Assembly: GCA_965368785.1 (NCBI GenBank)
Contig: CBDUOG010000034.1
Span: 1 to 21,179 of the forward strand
DNA length: 21,179 bases
DNA from: Silanimonas sp965368785
GTDB lineage: Bacteria; Pseudomonadota; Gammaproteobacteria; Xanthomonadales; Xanthomonadaceae
Direction: 5' to 3'
The notes below the pieces were generated by a model. The model did not search any database. It saw only the letters and a program-made list of their open reading frames with translations, and had not been told where the DNA came from. This document shows positions 8,529-14,925 of the stretch, one piece after another. The position numbers and the translations under genes are program-made. Within the stretch, counting starts at the first letter, position 1. Each line of letters begins with the position of its first letter.

Positions 8529-9367
8529 GGATTTTCCAACCCCACCCGATCAGCCCATTGCGGACAATGCGATGGAACAATTTTTACTTCCGGATAGCGT
8601 TTGGCCAGGCGGTTGAGTTTCTCCATCGTGTTCTTGTACTGCGCCGGATCGCCAAGCAACCAGGTCATGATCGTTGGCGGCAGAACGCCATCGACCACCG
8701 ACTGAAAGCGCCACGCCGCGTCGGCGACCAGAAATACCCACGCGCCGCTCTTATCCCTGAATATCAAACCCACCTGACCGACTGCGTGACCCGGCAGGTC
8801 GACCAACAGCATGCTGCCGTCCTCAAACAGATCGTAAGCGTCACCAAATTCAAAGAACTCGGCCGGGACCGCGCTGGGCTGCTGCTGTTCCACCCAACGC
8901 ATACGCTGCGTAATCGCTACCGGTAGTAACTCGCTGAGCAAACCATTGCGCAGCGCGGACAACTTGCTCCGGGTTTGCAGGTCGTCAACCGCAGATTTGG
9001 AGCAAATGATCTGGGCATGCGGAAAATCACCCGCACCGCCGATATGGTCAGCATGCAGATGCGAAAACACGATTGTGCCCAAGGCCGAATCATCAATGTG
9101 TAATCGAGCAATTTGCGCATAGGCTGAGTCACTGCGATCAAAATGCACCGGGGTCACCGCACGATATAGACGGTTCGGCAATCTGCGGGTTACCTGCATA
9201 AACTGTTCTGAATAGCCGGTATCAAACAGGACAAAACCCTGAGTCGGATGCTGTATCAGGGCACATAAGGCCGGAAAATTCGTCGGCCTAAGTGAGCCGT
9301 CAGTTCGCACAGAACACTCCGGATGACGGCAATAACCGGCTTGCAATAATCGCCAATTAAGCTTCAC
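8513..9367 (-). CDS. Metallo-beta-lactamase-fold hydrolase (AHL lactonase/thioesterase-like)
   Basis: The 284-residue protein has a complete dinuclear metal site: SHLHADHIGG (His103, His105, Asp107, His108), His194 in LPGHAVGQ, Asp216 in LVADAAW and His267 in VPSHCPQ. Spacing resembles N-acyl-homoserine lactonases and related lipid-metabolism hydrolases of this fold, including thioesterases. No signal peptide is visible, so it is probably cytoplasmic. The start is GTG at 9367, chosen because GGAGGG lies just upstream (9371-9376) and the conserved fold begins there. Longer versions of the frame run antisense-free but only through the SDR gene. It overlaps the SDR gene by 11 nt and the ATP-grasp gene by 16 nt. 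In the pathway it could release a thioester or open a lactone; this is inference. Confidence 0.88.
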   Translation of the reverse strand: MKLNWRLLQAGYCRHPECSVRTDGSLRPTNFPALCALIQHPTQGFVLFDTGYSEQFMQVTRRLPNRLYRAVTPVHFDRSDSAYAQIARLHIDDSALGTIVFSHLHADHIGGAGDFPHAQIICSKSAVDDLQTRSKLSALRNGLLSELLPVAITQRMRWVEQQQPSAVPAEFFEFGDAYDLFEDGSMLLVDLPGHAVGQVGLIFRDKSGAWVFLVADAAWRFQSVVDGVLPPTIMTWLLGDPAQYKNTMEKLNRLAKRYPEVKIVPSHCPQWADRVGLENPCLEY

Positions 9368-10346
9368 AAGCCCTCCACCACTGTGCGAATTCAGCAATCC
9401 CCTGATCGATCGATTTTTTCGGGGCAAAGCCCAGATGCGTTGCTGCCGCAGTGATATCCAGGGTTTGATCGTAGGCCAATACACCGACACTGTAGGGCGT
9501 CAATGGCGGCTCAGGGTAGCCGGGCAGCATACGACAGGTTTTTTCCAGAGCGCTTGCGAAGAGCAATGCTACCGGTCTTGGAATGTCCCTGAAACGCACC
9601 GACATCTCCAGCGCAGCGAATACTTTAGCAAGCAGTTCGACCACACGCTGCGGCTGTGCATTGCAGATGTTATATGCGCGACCGCAGGCTGAATCGGGTG
9701 CATTTAAGCTGGCTTGAATGGCGTCGATTACATTGTCCACACAGCTTAGATCAATCTGCGCGCTGCCGCCGTTAAATAGCGGAAACCAACCCCGTTGTGC
9801 GAGTCGGACAATGCGCGGGAATATCGCCGAGTCGCCGGGCCCGAAAACCGCTCTGGGCCTCAAGATAATGCTCTGCAGACTACTTGCCTGAGGCGCGCGA
9901 AGTAGCTCTTCACCCAGCCATTTAGACTCGGCATACGGCGTGATCCACTTAGCCGGTGCATTGAAGGACTCGGTTAAATTTCGCCTGTCGCCAAACTGAA
10001 AATAAATGCTCGGTGATGACAGATGCACAAATCGATGCACACCGGCACGCGTACTGGCTTCAACTAGCCGCCGCGTCGCTATGACGTTGTCTCTTTGAAA
10101 GTCTTCGCGCCGACCCCACGGGCTTGAACGCGCTGCGCAGTGAACGACCGCATCAGCACCGGCCAGCAGATCGTCCAGAGAATCTACCGCCAGATCCAAG
10201 GCTAAGCATCGCGCATGACCTGAAAACTCTTTAAGCGCTGCACGATTACGCCCGGTCAGCGTCAAGCTCGCGCCGGTGCCTATTAATCGCCGCGCCAGAT
10301 GAGCGCCGATAAAGCCACTCGCGCCGGTCACCACAATCTGCCGCAT
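9357..10346 (-). CDS. NAD(P)-dependent short-chain (extended SDR) oxidoreductase, OleD/3-beta-HSD-like
   Basis: A 329-residue extended SDR. TGASGFIG (residues 7-14) is the dinucleotide-binding glycine motif. CAARSS follows, and the catalytic pair is Tyr138 and Lys142 in YAESK, with the active-site Ser in HLSSPSIY. RPRAVFGPGD and IDLSCVDNVIDAI are typical of the epimerase/3-beta-hydroxysteroid dehydrogenase-like group that includes OleD, which reduces 2-alkyl-3-ketoacids. I start it at ATG 10346, where the Rossmann motif begins, one base after the KASIII stop. The open frame extends upstream but only within the KASIII gene. Placed directly after a condensing enzyme, it most likely reduces that enzyme's beta-keto product to a beta-hydroxy compound. 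That is inference from order and family. Confidence 0.88.
   Translation of the reverse strand: MRQIVVTGASGFIGAHLARRLIGTGASLTLTGRNRAALKEFSGHARCLALDLAVDSLDDLLAGADAVVHCAARSSPWGRREDFQRDNVIATRRLVEASTRAGVHRFVHLSSPSIYFQFGDRRNLTESFNAPAKWITPYAESKWLGEELLRAPQASSLQSIILRPRAVFGPGDSAIFPRIVRLAQRGWFPLFNGGSAQIDLSCVDNVIDAIQASLNAPDSACGRAYNICNAQPQRVVELLAKVFAALEMSVRFRDIPRPVALLFASALEKTCRMLPGYPEPPLTPYSVGVLAYDQTLDITAAATHLGFAPKKSIDQGIAEFAQWWRACEA
9371..9376 (-). promoter_or_regulatory. Shine-Dalgarno site that fixes the MBL GTG start
   Basis: On the minus strand GGAGGG is followed after three bases by the GTG at 9365-9367. The site lies inside the last codons of the SDR gene and is one of the strongest ribosome-binding matches in the operon. 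It supports an 11-nt gene overlap rather than a start further upstream. Confidence 0.6.
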
Positions 10347-10347
10347 A

Positions 10348-11382
10348 TCAATAAACCATGACCGCAGCACCAATCGAAAAACCGGCACCGGTTCCCAGCA
10401 ATGCGAAGTGTTGACCGCGTTGAATCTGACCGTTCTCGATGGCTTTATGCAAAGCAACAGGTATTGATGCGGCTAACTGATTGCCGTGATCCGGCAGAAT
10501 ATTGCTGATCTTTTCGGGATTAAACCCCAGTGCTTCAGTCATGTGCTCAATGGCTTTAACGCTGGCCTGATGGGGAACAATATGCGCAAGCTGCTGTGGA
10601 TCAATATTCGCCTTGGCCCACAGCTTTCTCAAAAACCCGGGAACCCGACGCGCCGCCAACCCATAGACTGCTTTGCCATTCATTTCAAATACCGCGCCGG
10701 CTAAAAATTCATCGAGTGATTCGCGCACGCGAATTCGGGTTCCGCCGGAGCGAACCTGACAATGTGTATAGCCTTCCGAATACGTTGCAAAATGCGCGGC
10801 GACCAATCGCGACCGGTCCTTTTCATCACAGCGCTCAACGATGACTGCCGCTGCGCCATCACCAAACATGGCGGCGGTCTCCTGATCGTCCCAGTTTAAT
10901 CCTGCGCTGGCGATCTCGCTGCTCACAATCATGATGCGATTAAATCGACCGGCTTGAATCAGGCATGCGGCATTGTCCAGAGCAACCAAAAAGCTCAAGC
11001 AGGTTGCATTGATGTCGAAGGCTGGAATACCGCTGCCACTCAAGCCCAGTTTGTGGTGCACCAAAGCCGCGTTACAGGGAATGGTTTGCTCCATAACGCT
11101 GCACGCAGATATGAGACAGTCGATATCCCGGGCGCTTAAGCCAGCTCTTTGTAATGCCTGCTCAGCAGCGTGCGCAGCCATTGAGGAGCTCGTTTCCGTC
11201 CCCGATGCAAAACGTCGTGAGCGAATCCCGACCTGCTGTTCGGTCCAACCCGGCGTTTTGCTCCAGCGCTGATCAAAGGCTTCCGATAAGTGTTCGCCCA
11301 CCGGTACGTATTCTGCGGTCGCCACAATTCGAATCGGAATCTGCCCTGCCGCGAGTTGGAACGTTGAACCTATTGAACTCAT
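10348..11382 (-). CDS. Beta-ketoacyl-ACP synthase III (FabH/OleA-like condensing enzyme)
   Basis: This 344-residue thiolase-fold enzyme has an intact Cys-His-Asn triad: Cys128 in AFDINATCLSF, His271 in IVPHQAS and Asn301 in DHGNQLAAS. DGAAAVIVER and ALLGTGAGFSIGAAVMVY are typical of KASIII. It probably condenses an acyl-CoA with malonyl-ACP or with a second acyl-CoA. By hand alignment, the position of OleA's essential Glu117 is Ile101 here, more like FabH, so head-to-head OleA chemistry should not be assumed. It is unlikely to be the housekeeping fabH: that gene normally sits with plsX and fabD, whereas this one sits with accessory enzymes. Its ATG follows the permease stop directly (TAGATG), with GAGGAG seven bases upstream. 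Confidence 0.92.
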   Translation of the reverse strand: MSSIGSTFQLAAGQIPIRIVATAEYVPVGEHLSEAFDQRWSKTPGWTEQQVGIRSRRFASGTETSSSMAAHAAEQALQRAGLSARDIDCLISACSVMEQTIPCNAALVHHKLGLSGSGIPAFDINATCLSFLVALDNAACLIQAGRFNRIMIVSSEIASAGLNWDDQETAAMFGDGAAAVIVERCDEKDRSRLVAAHFATYSEGYTHCQVRSGGTRIRVRESLDEFLAGAVFEMNGKAVYGLAARRVPGFLRKLWAKANIDPQQLAHIVPHQASVKAIEHMTEALGFNPEKISNILPDHGNQLAASIPVALHKAIENGQIQRGQHFALLGTGAGFSIGAAVMVY

Positions 11383-12654
11383 CTACTGGCTCCTCAGCAC
11401 TTGCGCCGGGCTCAGAGCACCAGCGCGAATGGCAGGGTAAAGACTGAAACTTAAACAAAGAACGACGGAAAACCCGGCAATGACCATAACGTCGACAAAC
11501 TCCAGAGCAACCGGCACTCCGCTGACAAAAAAGCCCTCGGCAGACATAAGCTGAGTCTGCTGCACCGACTCGTAAAATTTAATCAGTGACGGCAACTTCC
11601 ATGCCAGAGCGCTGCCGACTGCTACGCCTCCGATAGTTCCTATAATGGCGATCATTGACCCGAGCAAGAAGAAAACACGCCTTAATCCAAGCTGATCCAT
11701 ACCCATCGTCTGCAACATGGCAATATCGGATCGCTTCTCACGCACCAAAGTGAGCAAGGCACTGGCCATACCGAAGGCTGAAACCGCAATGACTAGCGAC
11801 ATCAGTACAAACATGACGAACTTTTCGATGCGTAAAATATCGAAAAAATCTTTGTGCTCACTGGCCCAGTCCTGAGCCTGCACACCATCTGGAAGTGCAG
11901 TATTCAATTGCGCAGCAACAAACATCGCCCGGGTCGGATCATCCAGGCGTACGCGTAAAGAGGAAATGCTTTGGCCCAGCCGCAGGAATTTTTGCGCATC
12001 AACCAGATGAATATAGGCGAAGTTCTGATCCACCTGCGGAAACCCGAAGTGAGCAATGCCGCTGACCGTGAAAACTTTTGAACGAGGCACAAATCCGAGG
12101 ATGGATTCGCGTGACTCGGTGCTGATTAAATTTACTTTGTCGCCCAGCCGGCTGCCGAGTTTTTTCGCTAAGCCGGAGCCCAGAACGACATTGAAACTGC
12201 CGGCTTGTAAGCTTTGCATGGTTCCTGTCTGCAGATGTGTTGCGAGCTCGGAAACTCCCGGCTCCAGATCAGGCTCAATGCCCTGCAACATCGCACCGGA
12301 AGCCGCATCGGCCTGAATCCATATTGCCTTTTCGGCCAGGGGCGCCACCCCGCTGATCGAACGATCCTGCAATAGCTGTTCGCGCAGTGGTTCCCAGTCG
12401 GCTATTGGATTTTGCGCGCGCACATTGATGTGGGTGAGGCTTTGCAGAATCTTACGCTGCAACTCGACTTCAAACCCACGCATCACCGCATTGGAAACGA
12501 TCAACGCCATCACGCCTAGGCCGATTGCGCAGATCGCCGTCATCGTGGCGAATGGTGGCAATAGACGTCGAGCACTGCCGCGGAAATACCGCAGTGCCAG
12601 AATGAAAGCGATGCCACGTGCACCGAACATAGGCCAACTCGCTAAGCGCAACAC
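11383..12654 (-). CDS. LolC/LolE-family ABC transporter permease (FtsX-like), first gene of the operon
   Basis: A 423-residue inner-membrane protein with MacB/LolE topology: TM1 near 35-58, a long periplasmic domain (about 60-275), then TM2 (280-303), TM3 (327-351) and TM4 (387-410). VREKRSDIAMLQTMG (304-318) matches the coupling-helix motif of LolC/E that contacts the ATPase LolD, and YPAIRAGALSPAQVLR is the usual family ending. Lol permeases pull lipoproteins or other lipids out of the inner membrane. No ATPase gene is adjacent, so a partner must be encoded elsewhere. It abuts the KASIII start with no spacer. GTG at 12654 is the longest start; ATG at 12630 is equally plausible, and neither has a good ribosome site. 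Confidence 0.85.
   Translation of the reverse strand: MLRLASWPMFGARGIAFILALRYFRGSARRLLPPFATMTAICAIGLGVMALIVSNAVMRGFEVELQRKILQSLTHINVRAQNPIADWEPLREQLLQDRSISGVAPLAEKAIWIQADAASGAMLQGIEPDLEPGVSELATHLQTGTMQSLQAGSFNVVLGSGLAKKLGSRLGDKVNLISTESRESILGFVPRSKVFTVSGIAHFGFPQVDQNFAYIHLVDAQKFLRLGQSISSLRVRLDDPTRAMFVAAQLNTALPDGVQAQDWASEHKDFFDILRIEKFVMFVLMSLVIAVSAFGMASALLTLVREKRSDIAMLQTMGMDQLGLRRVFFLLGSMIAIIGTIGGVAVGSALAWKLPSLIKFYESVQQTQLMSAEGFFVSGVPVALEFVDVMVIAGFSVVLCLSFSLYPAIRAGALSPAQVLRSQ
11390..11395 (-). promoter_or_regulatory. Shine-Dalgarno site of the KASIII gene
   Basis: GAGGAG on the minus strand lies seven bases before the ATG at 11382, inside the last codons of the permease gene. It gives the condensing enzyme its own strong initiation site although the upstream stop codon touches the ATG. 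Confidence 0.6.
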
Positions 12655-12673
12655 ACTGGCTGCGGGCTAGGCC

Positions 12674-12701
12674 CAATTAGAGCACATGCGCTCGCGCCCA
12701 A
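12674..12701 (-). promoter_or_regulatory. Candidate sigma-70 promoter of the KASIII operon, with near-palindrome in the spacer
   Basis: On the minus strand TTGGGC (12701-12696) and TAATTG (12679-12674) are separated by 16 bp. The spacer contains a 14-bp near-palindrome, GAGCGCATGTGCTC (12693-12680), with one mismatched pair. Transcription would begin near 12667, just upstream of the permease start. The boxes are imperfect matches, so this is a weak prediction, but no other candidate is visible in the 92-bp gap. Confidence 0.3.
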
Positions 12702-12746
12702 CGCAGCTCTGAGGAGATTTTTATGGCCCTGTACGCGACTCCGGCA

Positions 12747-14111
12747 CTAATAGGCGAACTGGCGAAACAGCGGATCAACCGAGCCATTCCACTCATTATG
12801 GTAAAGCTCAAGCTTTCGTTCGGCCGGAGTTTGTCCGGAGAGCGCTATTTCAATTAATGGTTCTAGGAAATGGGTTTCATCAGCACCGGCGCAATTTGTC
12901 TGGGCGCGACGAAGCAATCCTTCCTGAGAGATGCGCAAAACTTCCAACGAGAGCTCGCGCACGGTCTTGCCGTCAAACGCCAATCTAAATCCCTGCGGCC
13001 CGACGCCGTCGCGCAGTGCGTGGCGCTGTTCGGAGCTCCAGTTTTTTACCAGATCCCATGCCGCATCGAGCGCGGTGTCGTCATAAAACAGACCAACCCA
13101 TAATGCGGAAAGCGCGCAAATACGGTTCCATGGCCCACCATCGGCGCCACGCATTTCCAGATATTTCTTCAAGCGCACTTCCGGAAAAATAGTGGTCAGA
13201 TGATCAGACCAATCGCGTAAGCTGGGCACTTCGCCGGGCAGAACGTCCAATTCTCCCCTCAAGAACTTGCGGAAGCTTTTCCCCGAACAATCCACATAAG
13301 CGCCATCTCGTGCAGCAAAGTACATCGGCACATCAAGCGCGTAATCGACGTAGCGCTCAAAGCCAAAACCGGCATCAAAGACAAAGTCGAGCATGCCCGT
13401 GCGATCCGGATCGGTATCTCGCCACACCTGCGAGCGGAAACTCAAGAACCCATTGGGCTTGCCTTCGGTAAATGGCGAATCAGCAAACAACGCGGTCGCA
13501 ATCGGCTGCAATGCCAATGAGACGCGGAATTTTTTGATCATATCGGCCTCGGAGCCGAAGTCGAGATTGGATTGAATGGTGCAGGTACGGGTCATCATAT
13601 CCAGCCCAAGATTGCCGACCTTGGGCATGTATTCGCGCATGATTTTGTATCGACCCTTGGGCATCCAGGGCATTTCACTGCGAGACCATTTCGGCTGAAA
13701 CCCCATCCCCAGAAAGCCCAGACGTAAGTTGTCTGCTATGGCCTTAACCTCGTAAAGGTGTTGAGCAACTTCGGCGCAGGTCTCGTGCACCGTATTCAAC
13801 GGTGCGCCGGAAAGCTCGAGCTGCCCGGCGGGCTCCAAACTGATGTTGGCGCCACCTTTACTCAATGCGATTAAATGTTCGCCTTCGTAGATTCCATCCC
13901 AGCCGAAACGCATCAGACCATCGAGTAGGGCCGCAATACCGCGTTCGCCCTCATAGGGAATCGGCTTGAGATCATCCAATCGGAAGCCGAATTTTTCATG
14001 CTCGGTCCCGACCCGCCACTGTTCACGCGGTTTGGATCCGCTGGCCAGATAATCGATCAACGTCTGCTTATTTTCGATCGGCGTTTCTTGTTCTGAACTC
14101 GGTCCGGACAT
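12747..14111 (-). CDS. gshA: Glutamate-cysteine ligase, proteobacterial/plant-type (GCS2 family)
   Basis: The 454-residue enzyme makes gamma-glutamylcysteine, the first step of glutathione synthesis. The GCS2 signature is clear: WRVGTEHEKFGF with the Mg-binding glutamates near the N-terminus, GGANISLEPAGQLELSGAP, MTRTCTIQSNLDFGSEADM, FRSQVWRDTDPDRTGML and KYLEMRGADGGPW. This is the alphaproteobacterial/plant-like class rather than the E. coli GshA class. I start it at ATG 14111 because AAGGA (14117-14121) lies five bases upstream. The longer start at 14138 would fall in the repeat-like hairpin region and add nine atypical residues. It lies between engB and the KASIII operon, all on the same strand, with 69 and 92 bp gaps. 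No gshB is present in the window. Confidence 0.95.
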   Translation of the reverse strand: MSGPSSEQETPIENKQTLIDYLASGSKPREQWRVGTEHEKFGFRLDDLKPIPYEGERGIAALLDGLMRFGWDGIYEGEHLIALSKGGANISLEPAGQLELSGAPLNTVHETCAEVAQHLYEVKAIADNLRLGFLGMGFQPKWSRSEMPWMPKGRYKIMREYMPKVGNLGLDMMTRTCTIQSNLDFGSEADMIKKFRVSLALQPIATALFADSPFTEGKPNGFLSFRSQVWRDTDPDRTGMLDFVFDAGFGFERYVDYALDVPMYFAARDGAYVDCSGKSFRKFLRGELDVLPGEVPSLRDWSDHLTTIFPEVRLKKYLEMRGADGGPWNRICALSALWVGLFYDDTALDAAWDLVKNWSSEQRHALRDGVGPQGFRLAFDGKTVRELSLEVLRISQEGLLRRAQTNCAGADETHFLEPLIEIALSGQTPAERKLELYHNEWNGSVDPLFRQFAY

Positions 14112-14116
14112 CGGCA

Positions 14117-14121
14117 TCCTT
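14117..14121 (-). promoter_or_regulatory. Shine-Dalgarno site that fixes the gshA start
   Basis: AAGGA on the minus strand is separated by five bases from the ATG at 14111. It overlaps the alternative in-frame ATG at 14117, which argues against that start. Confidence 0.5.
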
Positions 14122-14124
14122 AGT

Positions 14125-14162
14125 TGGGGACAGACCACACAGGGGTCGGTCAGGCTCTGACC
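14125..14162. repeat. REP-like intergenic repeat remnant with hairpin between engB and gshA
   Basis: The 69-bp gap contains GGGGACAGACCAC (minus strand GTGGTCTGTCCCC), then a hairpin with arms GGTCAG (14148-14153) and CTGACC (14157-14162) around a GCT loop. From memory, both words (the GGTCTGTCCCC motif and the TCAGGCTCTGACC motif) recur in dispersed intergenic repeats of many gammaproteobacteria, often linked to REP-associated tyrosine transposases. Only one copy is visible here, so the repeat status rests on recall. It could also act as a weak terminator or mRNA stabiliser after engB, but no T tract follows. Confidence 0.4.
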
Positions 14163-14180
14163 TTAATATGGGTGCTTAGT

Positions 14181-14774
14181 TCAGGGTTCAAGACCCAGCC
14201 ATGTTTGAACCACGTGTCTTGCCGAATCGACGCCCGTGCGCTTGGTCGCCGAAAAGAGCTGCACATCCGCCCGGCCCTCCAGGGCTTTTTTAATCTGCGC
14301 AAGCGTGCGCATCTGCTCGGACTGGGTCAATTTGTCGGCCTTGGTCAGCAATCCAAGGCATGGCACGCCGCGCGAGACCGCAAAATTAATCATTTGCTGG
14401 TCGTATTCTTTTAGCGGGTGCCGCGAATCCATAACCACGACTAAGCCGACCAAACTCTGGCGAGTGCGGAAATACTCATCGATAAACGCTTCCCAGTGCG
14501 CCTTAAGTGACTTGGATACCTTGGCGTAGCCGTAACCGGGTAAATCCACCAGATAACGCTCAGGGATCACTTCAAAGTAGACCAATTGCTGGGTTCGTCC
14601 GGGTGTCTTTGAGGTACGCGCCAGCGAATTCTGCATGCACAGTTGGTTCAGAGCACTGGATTTACCCGCGTTTGAACGCCCGCAAAACCCGACTTCGCGG
14701 CCCACATCCGGCGGCAATTGATCAATTAAGTGGGCTGCGCGAAGAAATCGCGCCTGATTTAGACGGTTTGCCAT
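14181..14774 (-). CDS. engB: Ribosome-biogenesis GTP-binding protein EngB (YihA/YsxC)
   Basis: A 197-residue TrmE-Era-EngA-like GTPase needed for assembly of the large ribosomal subunit. All G motifs are present: G1 GRSNAGKS (32-39), G3 DLPGYG (77-82), G4 TKAD (144-147) and G5 SAT (175-177). The SKTPGRTQ segment forms the G2/switch I region. I start it at ATG 14774 because the product then begins like E. coli YihA. The open frame runs back to 14879, but that stretch overlaps the divergent cytochrome promoter region and has no family-like sequence. No strong ribosome site precedes the chosen start. Divergence from cytochrome c4 is the usual arrangement in Pseudomonas-type genomes. Confidence 0.96.
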   Translation of the reverse strand: MANRLNQARFLRAAHLIDQLPPDVGREVGFCGRSNAGKSSALNQLCMQNSLARTSKTPGRTQQLVYFEVIPERYLVDLPGYGYAKVSKSLKAHWEAFIDEYFRTRQSLVGLVVVMDSRHPLKEYDQQMINFAVSRGVPCLGLLTKADKLTQSEQMRTLAQIKKALEGRADVQLFSATKRTGVDSARHVVQTWLGLEP

Positions 14775-14839
14775 GTCGGTAATTGCTTGGAAATAGGTGG
14801 TCAGTGTGGCCTGCCGGGGCAGCAAAGGCCAGACTTGAA

Positions 14840-14869
14840 TTGACCATAATGGTCGCGCAAGGGGATAAT
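14840..14869 (+). promoter_or_regulatory. Sigma-70 promoter of the cytochrome c4 gene
   Basis: TTGACC (14840-14845) and GATAAT (14864-14869) are separated by 18 bp, a close match to the sigma-70 consensus. Transcription should start near 14876, giving a leader of about 50 nt. GGAG (14916-14919) then lies six bases before the ATG at 14926. The 151-bp gap shows no comparably good promoter on the engB strand. Confidence 0.65.
14842..14854. promoter_or_regulatory. Palindromic candidate operator over the c4 -35 box
   Basis: GACCAT-A-ATGGTC is a perfect 6-bp inverted repeat with a one-base centre. It overlaps the -35 box and the first half of the promoter spacer. A dimeric repressor bound here would block the promoter. 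The protein that might bind is unknown, and a 13-bp palindrome can arise by chance. Confidence 0.35.
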
Positions 14870-14925
14870 TCGCCTTCACCGCGTCCGTATGGGGCGTTTT
14901 CTATTTTGCCGTTTCGGAGCTTCGC

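Noticed and set aside
9368..9490. N-terminal extension of the MBL frame into the SDR gene.
   Set aside because: It is a shadow of the SDR C-terminus. GTG 9367 has its own GGAGGG site and starts at the expected first strand of the fold.
10347..10457. N-terminal extension of the SDR frame into the KASIII gene.
   Set aside because: The extra 37 residues lie before the Rossmann motif, read like the wrong frame of KASIII, and lack family similarity. The ATG at 10346 fits the operon spacing.
6283..12654. Reading the cluster as a complete Ole olefin/beta-lactone pathway.
   Set aside because: No alpha/beta hydrolase (OleB) or AMP-forming ligase (OleC) is present, and the condensing enzyme lacks the OleA glutamate by hand alignment.
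12723..12857. A plus-strand ATG with an excellent GAGGAG ribosome-like site, opening a frame of about 44 codons.
   Set aside because: It runs antisense through the conserved C-terminus of gshA, and its product has no recognisable character. The GAGGAG match is most likely chance.
14775..14879. N-terminal extension of EngB.
   Set aside because: It overlaps the cytochrome c4 promoter region and has no counterpart in EngB proteins I know.
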